The notes under the pieces were generated by a model. It made no database searches and was not told the DNA's origin. It saw only the letters and a program-made list of their open reading frames with translations. The translations under genes and the position numbers were made by a program. From Mesorhizobium sp. (GTDB taxonomy: Bacteria; Pseudomonadota; Alphaproteobacteria; Rhizobiales; Rhizobiaceae), in assembly GCA_019635735.1 (NCBI GenBank), contig JAHBYX010000001.1:682001-746000 (forward strand): DNA of 64,000 bases, given 5' to 3'. Of this stretch, positions 53,689 to 63,935 are shown in pieces; position 1 is the stretch's first letter; each line of letters opens with the position of its first letter.

Positions 53689-54642
53689 ATGGCGAAGTAT
53701 CGTCACGCATTGCCGCAGACCAATGGCGGCCTGTTTCTCAGCGACGGCGGAATGGAGACCGCCCTCATCTTCCTGCAGGGTCTCGATCTGCCGCAGTTTG
53801 CATCCTTTGTGCTGGTCGACCGCCAGGACGGCCGCGCCGAACTGGTGAAATACTACGAGCAGTACCTGCCGATCGCCCGCAAGCGCGGGCTGGGCTTCGT
53901 GCTCGACACGGCCACATGGCGCGCCAGCCTCGACTGGGGCCGCATGATCGGCTTCGACGCGGCGCGGCTGGGCGCGATCAACCTCGCGGCCGTCGATCTC
54001 GTCGCGGATCTGCGCGACAAGTGGGAGACGCCCACGACGCCGGTCGTCCTCAACGGCGCCATCGGTCCGCGTGGCGACGGCTACAAGGCCGGCCGCATGG
54101 AGGCAGAGGAGGCGCGCGACTACCACGCCTTCCAGGTCGACCTCTTCGCCCGCTCGCAGGCCGACATGGTGTCCGCCATCACCATGAACACGGTGAACGA
54201 GGGCGTGGGCATCGCGCTCGCCGCCAGGGCGGCGCACATGCCCTGCGCCGTGTCCTTCACGGTCGAGACCGACGGCAGGCTGGTCGACGGCACGACGCTG
54301 CGGGCCGCGATCGAGGCGACGGAGGAGGCAACCGCCGGCTCGCCCGCCTACTACATGGTCAACTGCGCCCACCCGACCCATTTCGAGCAGGCGCTCGCCC
54401 GCGACGAGGCCTGGGTGAAGCGCATCCGCGGCGTGCGCGCCAATGCGTCGGCGAAGAGCCATGCCGAGCTCGACTCTTCCGACACGCTCGACATCGGCGA
54501 CATCGCCGACCTCGGCCGCCGCTACCGATCGCTGACGCGCGCCTTCCCGTCGATGCGTATCCTCGGCGGCTGCTGCGGCACCGACCACCGCCATCTGGCC
54601 GCGATCTGCGAGGCCTGCGTGCCCACCGCCGCGGCGGCCTGA
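53689..54642 (+). CDS. Homocysteine S-methyltransferase family protein
   Basis: A 317-residue TIM-barrel protein. LSDGGMETALIFLQGLDLPQ opens the barrel; the zinc cysteines are in YYMVNCAHPTHF and LGGCCGTDHRH. The family includes MmuM, which uses S-methylmethionine, and the N-terminal domain of MetH. It lacks the MetH cobalamin domains. Start ATG at 53689 follows GGAGG. Divergent from the TetR gene. Confidence 0.88.
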   Translation: MAKYRHALPQTNGGLFLSDGGMETALIFLQGLDLPQFASFVLVDRQDGRAELVKYYEQYLPIARKRGLGFVLDTATWRASLDWGRMIGFDAARLGAINLAAVDLVADLRDKWETPTTPVVLNGAIGPRGDGYKAGRMEAEEARDYHAFQVDLFARSQADMVSAITMNTVNEGVGIALAARAAHMPCAVSFTVETDGRLVDGTTLRAAIEATEEATAGSPAYYMVNCAHPTHFEQALARDEAWVKRIRGVRANASAKSHAELDSSDTLDIGDIADLGRRYRSLTRAFPSMRILGGCCGTDHRHLAAICEACVPTAAAA

Positions 54643-54670
54643 CCACCGACCACCCAACCGAACAGGGAAC

Positions 54671-54697
54671 GGCGGACGGCCAACCTTGCCGTCCGCC
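54671..54697 (+). terminator. Perfect hairpin between the methyltransferase-like and DUF1127 genes
   Basis: GGCGGACGGC (54671-54680), 7-base loop, GCCGTCCGCC (54688-54697): a perfect 10-bp stem without a U-tract. It ends 13 bp before the DUF1127 ATG and overlaps its ribosome-site region (GAGGAGAG), so it may terminate or attenuate. Confidence 0.55.
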
Positions 54698-54710
54698 GAG
54701 GAGAGAATCC

Positions 54711-54896
54711 ATGTATTTTTCCGCACTCGCCGGCCTGATCGCCGGCCTCGCCCACCAGCGCAAATCCTACCCTTCGCCGCTGTTCCGGCCGGCGCCCGCC
54801 AGGGAGCTCACCGAGCTGAGCGACCATCATCTGCGCGACATCGGCTACGTGCGTGAGCGCGTCAGGCATCCGCGCAGCCCGCTGATGTGGATGTGA
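54711..54896 (+). CDS. DUF1127 small basic protein
   Basis: A 61-residue protein. The DUF1127 core ARELTELSDHHLRDIGYVRE spans residues about 31-50, preceded by a hydrophobic N-terminus (YFSALAGLIAGLA) and followed by a basic tail. GAGGAGAG lies six to ten bases upstream of the ATG. DUF1127 proteins in Rhizobiales are small regulators linked to phosphate, RNA and growth control; the role here is unknown. It is followed closely by the GNAT gene. Confidence 0.85.
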   Translation: MYFSALAGLIAGLAHQRKSYPSPLFRPAPARELTELSDHHLRDIGYVRERVRHPRSPLMWM

Positions 54897-54915
54897 AACG
54901 GCAGGGAAACGACCG

Positions 54916-55518
54916 ATGAACCTGGCCTTGAGAACGGCGCCCGCGCCGGCGCTCGCGATACGCCGCGCCCGCGCCGGCGACGCGCCCGCCATTGCCCGCC
55001 TGTTCCTCGTCTCCTCCGACGGGCTCGCCGCCTATATCTGGCAGAGGCTCGCCCTGCCCGGCCAGTCGCTGGCCGAGGTCGGGGCGGCCCGCTACGCCCG
55101 CACCGGCACCGCCTTCTCGTTCGAGAACTGCCTGCTGGCGGCGGTCGGCGGCGCGACCGTCTGCATGGCGCACGCCTTCCCGATGACGCCCCGGGCTCCG
55201 GGCGAGGTCGAGGACGACCCCGTTCTCGCTCCCTATGCCGAGCTGGAAGAACCCGGTTCGCTCTATCTCTCCGGCCTCGCCGTCGACGAGCGTTTCCGCG
55301 GCCGGGGCATCGGCAGCGCGCTGATGGACCGCGTCGAGGCGCTGGCGCTGGAGACCGGATGTTCCGGCGTCTCGCTGATCTGCTTCGAGGCGAACCGGCG
55401 CGCCATGCGCTTCTACCGCGAGCGCGGCTACCGCGAGATCGCGCGCCGCCCGCTGGTGCCGCACCCCGCGGTGCGTTACGGCGAGGGCGACGCGGTGCTT
55501 CTTGTCCGGGCCGGCTAA
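54916..55518 (+). CDS. GNAT-family N-acetyltransferase
   Basis: A 200-residue acetyl-CoA-dependent acyltransferase. The acetyl-CoA site is LYLSGLAVDERFRGRGIGSA (motif A, with RGRGIGS) and motif B ISLICFEANRRAMRFYRERGY. ALAIRRARAGDAPAIARLFL opens the fold. Substrate unknown. The ATG at 54916 lies 19 bp after the DUF1127 stop, so an operon is likely. Confidence 0.9.
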   Translation: MNLALRTAPAPALAIRRARAGDAPAIARLFLVSSDGLAAYIWQRLALPGQSLAEVGAARYARTGTAFSFENCLLAAVGGATVCMAHAFPMTPRAPGEVEDDPVLAPYAELEEPGSLYLSGLAVDERFRGRGIGSALMDRVEALALETGCSGVSLICFEANRRAMRFYRERGYREIARRPLVPHPAVRYGEGDAVLLVRAG

Positions 55519-55549
55519 GCCGTCAACCGCTTCAAAGGAAAGACACCCC

Positions 55550-55714
55550 ATGACTGTACATGCTGATCCGCGCCGCCCGCGCAGCCGGAAGCCTGCTGCC
55601 GTGTTCGCGGCCGCCGCCCTGTTCGCCGCCGCGAGCCTCGCCGGCACGCTGCTCGCCGCTCAATCGCTCGACCTCTGGCTTTCCGGTCAGCCGGTCGTCG
55701 ATCTCAGGCTCTGA
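55550..55714 (+). CDS. Small single-transmembrane protein
   Basis: A 54-residue protein. A basic N-terminus (DPRRPRSRKPAAV) precedes one hydrophobic segment (AAAALFAAASLAGTLLAA) and a short tail SLDLWLSGQPVVDLRL. AAAGGAAAG lies seven bases upstream of the ATG, so translation is credible. It is 31 bp after the GNAT stop. Function unknown. Confidence 0.6.
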   Translation: MTVHADPRRPRSRKPAAVFAAAALFAAASLAGTLLAAQSLDLWLSGQPVVDLRL

Positions 55715-55841
55715 CCGCCTGACCGAACCGCGGCCGCCGGCCGCCCCCCAGCTCCCGTCCCTCGAGGGACAGGGCAGGATCCGGACGCGCGGAGGCCGTC
55801 CGGAGCCCTTCTCCTCCCATGCCTCCATGAAAGGTACCGAC

Positions 55842-56285
55842 ATGCGTATCGTTAAACTGGCCGTTTCCCTGGCCGCCGCCTCGACCCTCCTGGTCGGGAT
55901 TTCCGTCGCAACCGCGCAGGAAAAGCCGACGCTCGAGGAGACCTACAAGGACATCGAGTCCGTCTACGGCGTCACGCCGCAGTACATGAAGGTCTATCCA
56001 AAGCAGGGCATCGCCGCCGCATGGGCGCTGACCAAGGCGCTCGAGGTTGAGCCTGGCGCGCTCGATCCGAAGATCAAGTCGCTGATCAACGTCGCCGTGG
56101 CGGCGCAGATCCCCTGCCGCTACTGCATCTGGCTCGACAGCAAGTTCGCCCGCCAGCTCGGGGCGACCGACGCCGAGATCGCCGAGGCGGTGGCCCAGGC
56201 CGGCCTGACCCGCCACTGGAGCGCCGTCCTCAACGGCATGCAGATCGACTTCGACGCCTTCAAGGCCGAATTCGGCGGCGACTGA
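55842..56285 (+). CDS. Exported carboxymuconolactone decarboxylase/AhpD-like protein
   Basis: A 147-residue protein with a signal peptide (IVKLAVSLAAASTLLVGISV, cleavage near ATA) and an AhpD-like helical core: KSLINVAVAAQIPCRYCIWL, with the CxxC redox pair, and ARQLGATDAEIAEAVAQAGL. AhpD-fold proteins with CxxC and a distal His have peroxidase activity. The start at 55842 follows AAGG; an ATG at 55827 is also in frame. A periplasmic location is unusual for the family. Confidence 0.85.
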   Translation: MRIVKLAVSLAAASTLLVGISVATAQEKPTLEETYKDIESVYGVTPQYMKVYPKQGIAAAWALTKALEVEPGALDPKIKSLINVAVAAQIPCRYCIWLDSKFARQLGATDAEIAEAVAQAGLTRHWSAVLNGMQIDFDAFKAEFGGD

Positions 56286-56298
56286 CGCCCTTCGCAAA

Positions 56299-56323
56299 GC
56301 CCGCCGGGATCGACCCGGCGGGC
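56299..56323 (+). terminator. Rho-independent-like hairpin after the AhpD-like gene
   Basis: Perfect 10-bp stem GCCCGCCGGG (56299-56308) and CCCGGCGGGC (56314-56323) with a 5-base loop, 14 bp after the stop codon. The U-tract is missing, as often seen in GC-rich genomes. Confidence 0.65.
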
Positions 56324-56512
56324 CCCGCGGTAGCCTTCGGGGCGTGTCGCCGGCCGTGAGCCCCTCGGGCTATCTCACAAGGGTCGCAAATCCGCCCAGG
56401 TTACGGCAAATCCCTTTAGGGGGTGGTAAGCGGACTGGCGGGTTTCAGGTGGCTGCACCGAAGCAGACACCGCTCAGCTTGCGAAATCGCTACTCTTCGC
56501 TGAGGATCAAGC

Positions 56513-56869
56513 ATGACCGAATTTCTTGACCACGAGGCGTATATCGCCGCTGCCCCAGAAGCTCTCAGATCGCAGCTTGCACATGTTCGCGAGGTGTTGA
56601 AGCGTGCTCTTCCCGACGCTGAAGGAGTCATTCAGTACGGCATGCCTGGTTTCAGTTCCGGGAAAAAGATCATCGCGGGCTATGGTGCATTCAGCAAGCA
56701 GTGCGGTCTCTACGTCACGAAAGGCGCTATTGCCGGTCATTTCGACAAGATAGCCGCGGCAGGCCTCAAAGCATCGAAGACCGGTGTCACGTTCTCACCG
56801 ACGAAACCAATCCCTGATGAGTTGATATCAGCGCTGGCAATGGCGTCGCGGCGAGAGCTTGCCGTCTAG
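56513..56869 (+). CDS. DUF1801 family protein
   Basis: A 118-residue protein of the DUF1801/YdhG-like fold. LRSQLAHVREVLKRALPDAE, IQYGMPGFSSGKKIIAGYGA and LYVTKGAIAGHFDKIAAA are the family pattern. Function of DUF1801 is unsettled. GC is lower than in neighbours. The following 200 bp, up to the AHSA1 gene, holds no credible gene. Confidence 0.85.
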   Translation: MTEFLDHEAYIAAAPEALRSQLAHVREVLKRALPDAEGVIQYGMPGFSSGKKIIAGYGAFSKQCGLYVTKGAIAGHFDKIAAAGLKASKTGVTFSPTKPIPDELISALAMASRRELAV

Positions 56870-57068
56870 CTCCGCTAGAACCGGCACCTTCGGGGAGGGA
56901 AGTGGTCAGTCTGCTTCTCAGCAAGCTCCCACGGAAGCAGACATCGCTGGACTCGTTGTTTCTCAGGTTCCAGCCTTCGATTGGCGAGGATCGGGAACAG
57001 GTGCTGAACGCCAGTCAGAATCGGGCTTTCGATGCGGCGGTTCGTTCCTTCTCCAAACGACGACTGCG

Positions 57069-57527
57069 CTACTTGTAAAAGCCCTCCCGCAGATTGATGC
57101 CGTGCTCGATCCACATTCGCATGGCGCACAACATGCCGGTCCACCCCTCACAATTGCCATACGATGCCCTTCGGCCAGCTTCACTTTCGCGAAAGCCTGC
57201 CTCGTGGATGCGCACCAACGTACGCCCATCTTCCAAAGCCTCGAAGGTCATGGTCACCGTGGTCTGATAGAGCCCTGCTGCATCTTCGTCCGGCGCAGCA
57301 TCCCAGCGGAGCACAATTCTGGTGTCCGGCACGACCTCGACAACGTGCACCGGAAATGCGCCGGGGAAGTCGTGGAAGTCCCAGATCACCGTAGCTCCCG
57401 ACTCAAGCCGTCCTTTCGCACCACCGGTGGTAAAGTAACCGGATAGCTTCGCTGGATCAGCGACTGCCTCGAACACCTCATGCACCGAACGCGCGATGCG
57501 CCCGCTAACGGTGAACTCATAGGACAT
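57069..57527 (-). CDS. SRPBCC/AHSA1-family protein
   Basis: A 152-residue START-like domain protein. FTVSGRIARSVHEVFEAVAD opens the fold; later ESGATVIWDFHDFPGAFPVH and MTFEALEDGRTLVRIHEAG are family motifs, followed by NCEGWTGMLCAMRMWIEHGI. It is divergent from an ArsR gene with the palindrome between them, a common AHSA1/ArsR pairing. Ligand unknown. Confidence 0.88.
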   Translation of the reverse strand: MSYEFTVSGRIARSVHEVFEAVADPAKLSGYFTTGGAKGRLESGATVIWDFHDFPGAFPVHVVEVVPDTRIVLRWDAAPDEDAAGLYQTTVTMTFEALEDGRTLVRIHEAGFRESEAGRRASYGNCEGWTGMLCAMRMWIEHGINLREGFYK

Positions 57528-57560
57528 CGCGCTCCTCCTCGTCTTGACCGGGGTTAGAAT

Positions 57561-57580
57561 ATGTTATAGAAATATAACAT
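57561..57580. promoter_or_regulatory. Perfect palindrome over the ArsR gene start
   Basis: ATGTTATA (57561-57568), spacer GAAA, TATAACAT (57573-57580). The last two bases are the A and T of the ATG at 57579. TTGACC (57544-57549) and TATAGA (57565-57570) make a candidate promoter with a 15-bp spacer, so transcription could begin at or next to the ATG. The repressor would cover its own promoter and start codon. Confidence 0.7.
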
Positions 57581-57917
57581 GTCAACTGATGACGCTGACG
57601 ATCTCCTGTTCAAGGCTCTGAGCCACCGGGTGCGCCGGCACATTCTCGATCACCTCAAGGCCGAGCCACTAACCACAGGTGCGCTCTGTGCTCGCTTTCC
57701 CGACCTCGACCGTTGTACCGTAATGCAGCATCTAGGCGTTCTTGAAGAAGCCCGGCTTGTCATCGCGGAGAAGCGTGGGCGTGAGCGCTGGAACCATCTT
57801 GACGCTCTCCCTATCCATGCAGTCCATGAGCGATGGATCGGGCCGTATGCAGCCTACGCCGCATCTATGCTGAGCAAGCTCAAGCGCAGTCTTGACCATC
57901 CTTTGGGTACCGCTTGA
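57579..57917 (+). CDS. ArsR/SmtB-type winged-helix regulator
   Basis: A 112-residue winged-helix protein: LLFKALSHRVRRHILDHLKA, then FPDLDRCTVMQHLGVLEEAR and LVIAEKRGRERWNHLDALPI. No metal-binding cysteine pair of ArsR/SmtB is seen, so it is of the non-metal AHSA1-linked type. Divergent from the AHSA1 gene, with a palindrome over its own start. No ribosome site lies upstream, consistent with a leaderless mRNA. Confidence 0.88.
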   Translation: MSTDDADDLLFKALSHRVRRHILDHLKAEPLTTGALCARFPDLDRCTVMQHLGVLEEARLVIAEKRGRERWNHLDALPIHAVHERWIGPYAAYAASMLSKLKRSLDHPLGTA

Positions 57918-58117
57918 CGCTAGAATCAGCCGAAGCGCTCCCTAACGCGGTAGGCGGATTGTCCCCGGAGGATTTTTCTTCGGCGTCCAGAAGTACCCAG
58001 CCCAATGGCCGGAATCGGGTCCCCGAGTATTGGCTGGCAACGACTGAAATGATGTCGTCAGCCGACACCATGGTTCCCGGCGCCGAGCGGAAGGTGCTTC
58101 CCGACGCCCAGCCCCCT

Positions 58118-58351
58118 TCACCCCTTCTCAAACGCCACCGTGACCCCGCGCTTGCGGAAATAGGACTGCATCAGCTTTCGGCCCGCCCGGTTGCCCTGGG
58201 CGAGCCGGGCGGGGTCGAACGCCGCCTCCTTCAGGCCTTCGCGCGCAAGGGCCGCCTTCAGCGTCGCGATATGGGCGTCGAGGTCTTCGTTGTCGGCCTG
58301 CAGCGAGGCATAGATCAGCTCGGTGGCGTCCGCCACGGTCGGTTCGCTCAT
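58118..58351 (-). CDS. Small protein of unknown function beside ppdK
   Basis: A 77-residue soluble helical protein. ELIYASLQADNEDLDAHIAT, then LKAALAREGLKEAAFDPARL and GRKLMQSYFRKRGVTVAFEK. No family recognised with certainty; similar short proteins occur in Rhizobiales. AGGACC precedes the ATGs at 58357 and 58351. It lies upstream of nothing in the same direction until the window's left half, and its start faces the ppdK stop 46 bp away on the same strand, so it may share the ppdK transcript. Confidence 0.65.
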   Translation of the reverse strand: MSEPTVADATELIYASLQADNEDLDAHIATLKAALAREGLKEAAFDPARLAQGNRAGRKLMQSYFRKRGVTVAFEKG

Positions 58352-58397
58352 GGTCATGGTCCTGTCGTTCGTCGGCGTTCGGTCCGGCCGAGCCGGG

Positions 58398-61061
<2,664 letters not shown>

Positions 61062-61212
61062 CTGCACCTCTCCGACTCCCAGCGTGATGGCCCCATAGCG
61101 GATAATGTCCGGCGGCACGATAGCAAATTTAGCCAAGTGCCACCCTTCGGGTGCGACCCGTTGACTGGCGGCGGCGCGCCGACTAGGTCCGGAAGAAAGG
61201 GAGGCCGCCGCC

Positions 61213-61602
61213 ATGACCGATACCGACGCGAAACCCGCGGGCGAGCTGGTGCTGCGCACGCTGGCGATGCCGGCCGACACCAATGCCGCCGGCGACATTT
61301 TCGGCGGCTGGGTCATGGCGCAGATGGACCTTGCCTGCGGCATCCGGGCCGCCGAGCGCGCCAAGGGCCGTGTCGTCACCGTCGCGGTCGAGAAGATGGT
61401 TTTCGCCAAGCCGATGAAGGTGGGCGACACGCTGTCGATCTATGCCGACATCACCCGCGTCGGCCGCACCTCGATGACCCTGTCGCTCGAAGCCTGGGCG
61501 CAGCGCTACCTCTCCGACGTGATGGAGAAGGTCACCCACGCCGATTTCGTCATGGTCGCGCTCGACGACCAGCGCCGGCCGATGCGCATTCCGCCCGAAT
61601 GA
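61213..61602 (+). CDS. Acyl-CoA thioesterase, YciA-like hotdog
   Basis: A 129-residue single-hotdog thioesterase. LAMPADTNAAGDIFGGWVMA carries the conserved N-x-x-G-x-x-F-G-G catalytic stretch, then VTVAVEKMVFAKPMKVGDTL and KVTHADFVMVALDD. Cleaves short to long acyl-CoA to free acid and CoA. Convergent with the desaturase gene, four bases from its stop. Confidence 0.9.
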   Translation: MTDTDAKPAGELVLRTLAMPADTNAAGDIFGGWVMAQMDLACGIRAAERAKGRVVTVAVEKMVFAKPMKVGDTLSIYADITRVGRTSMTLSLEAWAQRYLSDVMEKVTHADFVMVALDDQRRPMRIPPE

Positions 61603-61606
61603 GGGC

Positions 61607-62596
61607 CTATTGCGCCGGCGCGGGCCGGCCGACCGGTGCCTGCGGTGCGCCGGCGGTTTTGGTCGGCGCAGGCGCCAGGCATTCGCGCACCAGCCCGGTC
61701 GTATAGCCGCGCGTGATGTGGGCGCCGGCGGCGAACTCCGGATCCGCCATCAATGCCGCATGCAGCTTCGGCGCATTGTAGAACGGCACGCTCGGATAGA
61801 GATGGTGGTCGAGGTGGTAGTTCACATTGTGCGGTGAGAAGAAGGCGCGCTCCCACAGATAGGGATAGACCGTGCGCGACGAGGCAAGTTCGGTGTCATA
61901 GTCCATCGAACCGAAATGCTCGGCGACTGAGCGGACATAGAGGAACAGCAGGAAGAAGGTGAAGAACGGTACCAACCAGTAGATGGCGAACTCGTACCAG
62001 ACGCCGGTCAGCGAGAACACGAATGCCATGGCGACATAGAAGCCGAAGCGCTTGAGCTGATAGGTCTTCGACCTGCCCTCGTCGTCCGAAAGCCGCGTGA
62101 TCAGCGATTTCATGTCGCGATAGGAGGAGATGCCGACCAGGTAGCCCAGCAGGTTCATGATCGCGTATTGCCAGGTCTGCGGGAAGGTGAAGTGCCGCGT
62201 GCCGAGCTTGATGCGCCAGTCGGGGTCCTTCTCGGTGTTCGTGTAGCGGTGGTGCGCAAGATGGTTCTTACGGTAGCCGTCGACGAAAGTGAACAGGGGC
62301 CAGGCCAGCAGGATGTCGCCCACCCACTCGGACACTTTCTTGTCCGAAACGAAACGGTAGTGGGCGAATTCGTGGATCAGCACGCCCAGCGCATGCATGC
62401 GCCCGCCGATGACCACCCAGGCGAGCACCAGCGCCCAGACAGTCTGCATCCATTCGGAGAAGGCAATCGCCGCCGCGATGACCGCCCAGTCGAGGGCGAT
62501 CGCGGCCGCCGTCCTCCACGGGGTCAGCACAGACAGCGCCTTCACCGTCTTCTGGTCGAGGTTGTAGCCGTATTCCTGCATCGCCGCGGTTTCCAT
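61607..62596 (-). CDS. Membrane fatty acid desaturase
   Basis: A 329-residue di-iron desaturase/hydroxylase. Three His boxes: HEFAHYR (HxxxH), KNHLAHHRYTN (HxxHH) and VNYHLDHHLYPSVPF (HxxHH). Hydrophobic helices flank the boxes. The ATG at 62596 (METAAMQEYG) is chosen; TTG at 62641 is further upstream. Pro/Ala-rich C-terminus. Could act on fatty acyl or related lipid chains; regiospecificity is not visible. Divergent from nothing close; the HxlR stop is 85 bp away on the same strand. Confidence 0.87.
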   Translation of the reverse strand: METAAMQEYGYNLDQKTVKALSVLTPWRTAAAIALDWAVIAAAIAFSEWMQTVWALVLAWVVIGGRMHALGVLIHEFAHYRFVSDKKVSEWVGDILLAWPLFTFVDGYRKNHLAHHRYTNTEKDPDWRIKLGTRHFTFPQTWQYAIMNLLGYLVGISSYRDMKSLITRLSDDEGRSKTYQLKRFGFYVAMAFVFSLTGVWYEFAIYWLVPFFTFFLLFLYVRSVAEHFGSMDYDTELASSRTVYPYLWERAFFSPHNVNYHLDHHLYPSVPFYNAPKLHAALMADPEFAAGAHITRGYTTGLVRECLAPAPTKTAGAPQAPVGRPAPAQ

Positions 62597-62680
62597 CCGG
62601 TAGACAGACCGTTGAACGATCGGGAATTTACGCTTTATCAACCATCTTCGCCAAGCGACATTTTTCCACGGGGAGTTGCG

Positions 62681-63049
62681 TCAGAGGACCGTCTCGTCGA
62701 AGCGTTCGCGCGCCTCGCGGATGCGGATGATGTTGCTGCGCGCCCAGTCGCCGAGGGCCCTGACGGGGGTCAGCAATTCCTGTCCGAGCTCGGTCAGCTC
62801 GTAGTCCACACGCGGCGGAATCGTTGGAAATACAGTGCGTGTGACGAAGCCGTCGCGCTCCAGGCCGCGCAGCGTCGTGGTCAGCATCTTCTGCGAAATA
62901 CCGCCTATGGTCCGCTTCAGTTCGGAGAAGCGCATCGGTCCCGTGCCGAGATACTGGACAACCAGAACGGTCCATTTGTCGCCGACGCGCGAGAGCACCT
63001 CGCTGACTGCGCGGCAGTCCTCGGTGGGGTGTAGGTGACCTGGTTTCAC
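62681..63049 (-). CDS. HxlR-family winged-helix regulator
   Basis: A 122-residue MarR-like HTH protein. DKWTVLVVQYLGTGPMRFSE, LKRTIGGISQKMLTTTLRGL and RDGFVTRTVFPTIPPRVDYE match HxlR/YodB with the conserved Cys near the N-terminus (TEDCRAV), a candidate redox or electrophile sensor. The start is a GTG at 63047-63049 with AAGGAGG just upstream. Divergent from the FMN reductase; the inverted repeat 63095-63111 sits in the 85-bp spacer. Confidence 0.9.
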   Translation of the reverse strand: MKPGHLHPTEDCRAVSEVLSRVGDKWTVLVVQYLGTGPMRFSELKRTIGGISQKMLTTTLRGLERDGFVTRTVFPTIPPRVDYELTELGQELLTPVRALGDWARSNIIRIREARERFDETVL

Positions 63050-63094
63050 GGAAGTGCCTCCTTGCGCGACTCTGCCGCTCTCATATGTAGTGTC

Positions 63095-63111
63095 GGTATC
63101 GGAAAGATACC
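63095..63111. promoter_or_regulatory. Inverted repeat between HxlR and FMN reductase genes, probable operator
   Basis: GGTATC, spacer GGAAA, GATACC: a perfect 6-bp palindrome in the divergent spacer. Position fits binding by the HxlR protein to regulate both genes. Confidence 0.6.
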
Positions 63112-63134
63112 AGAGTTCTTCAGGAGAGCATAAC

Positions 63135-63737
63135 ATGTCCAAGCCCAAGATTGGAATCATCATCGGCAGCACCCGCGAGGGCCGTTTCGCCGACAAGCCC
63201 GCCAACTGGATCTACGAGATCGCCAAGGCCCGCGGCGACGTCGAGGTCGAGCTGATCGACCTGCGCGACTTCCCGCTGCCGTTCTTCAACGAGCCGGCCT
63301 CGCCCGCCTGGGCGCCCTCGCAGAGCGAGATCGCGCAGAAGTGGCAGAAGAAGGTCGCCGGCTTCGACGGCTTCGTCTTCACCGCCGCCGAATACAACCA
63401 CGGCCCGACCGCTGTCCTCAAGAACGCGATCGACTACGCCTATACCGAATGGAACAAGAAGGCGGTCGGCTTCGTCGGCTATGGCGGCGTCGGCGGCGCG
63501 CGCGCGGTCGAACAGCTTCGCCTGGTGGCGATCGAGACGCAGATGGCTCCGGTCAGGACGGGCGTGCACATCGTTTGGGCCGACATGCTGCCCGTCATGC
63601 AGGGCCAGAAGAAGCTTGAGGAATACGATCACCTCAAGGCCGCCGCCAACGACATGCTCGACCAGGTCGTCTGGTGGACCAAGGCTCTGGTCGCGGCCCG
63701 CCGCTCGGAAGCCGCCGAAGCCGCCATCGCCGCCTGA
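63135..63737 (+). CDS. NADPH-dependent FMN reductase
   Basis: A 200-residue flavodoxin-fold oxidoreductase. GIIIGSTREGRFADKPANWI binds FMN phosphate; ELIDLRDFPLPFFNEPASPA, and FTAAEYNHGPTAVLKNAIDY with the conserved P-E/A-Y-N-H-G motif, are typical of azoreductase/quinone-reductase-like proteins (ChrR/SsuE type). The ATG at 63135 follows GGAGAG. Divergent from an HxlR gene, a pairing seen where the regulator senses quinones or electrophiles. Confidence 0.92.
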   Translation: MSKPKIGIIIGSTREGRFADKPANWIYEIAKARGDVEVELIDLRDFPLPFFNEPASPAWAPSQSEIAQKWQKKVAGFDGFVFTAAEYNHGPTAVLKNAIDYAYTEWNKKAVGFVGYGGVGGARAVEQLRLVAIETQMAPVRTGVHIVWADMLPVMQGQKKLEEYDHLKAAANDMLDQVVWWTKALVAARRSEAAEAAIAA

Positions 63738-63754
63738 GGCGCCAACCCACACGA

Positions 63755-63901
63755 CCGTCGTCCCGGAGGCCGAAGGCCATCCGGGACCCATTCTTCTCTC
63801 CGCTTACGCGCCGGGAGGCCTGTATGCGTGGAATGGTCGGCAAGCGCCCACTTTCCGGCGATCGATGGATTCCGGCTGACCTCCGGTCGCCGGAATGACG
63901 G
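63755..63901. repeat. Intergenic repeat element with inverted ends
   Basis: Ends CCGTCGTCCCGG (63755-63766) and CCGGAATGACGG (63890-63901) are inverted copies with two mismatches. CCCGGA and TCCGGG pair again inside the left half. The pattern GTC-T-CCGG ... CCGGAATGAC is the frequent dispersed repeat of Rhizobiales intergenic regions. Confidence 0.55.
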
Positions 63902-63935
63902 CGCGAAAGGTGACACCTCCGCGGTTGCCTACCCC

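Noticed and set aside
56859..57446. Plus-strand frame overlapping the AHSA1 gene
   Set aside because: Only antisense to a real gene; no domain, no ribosome site.
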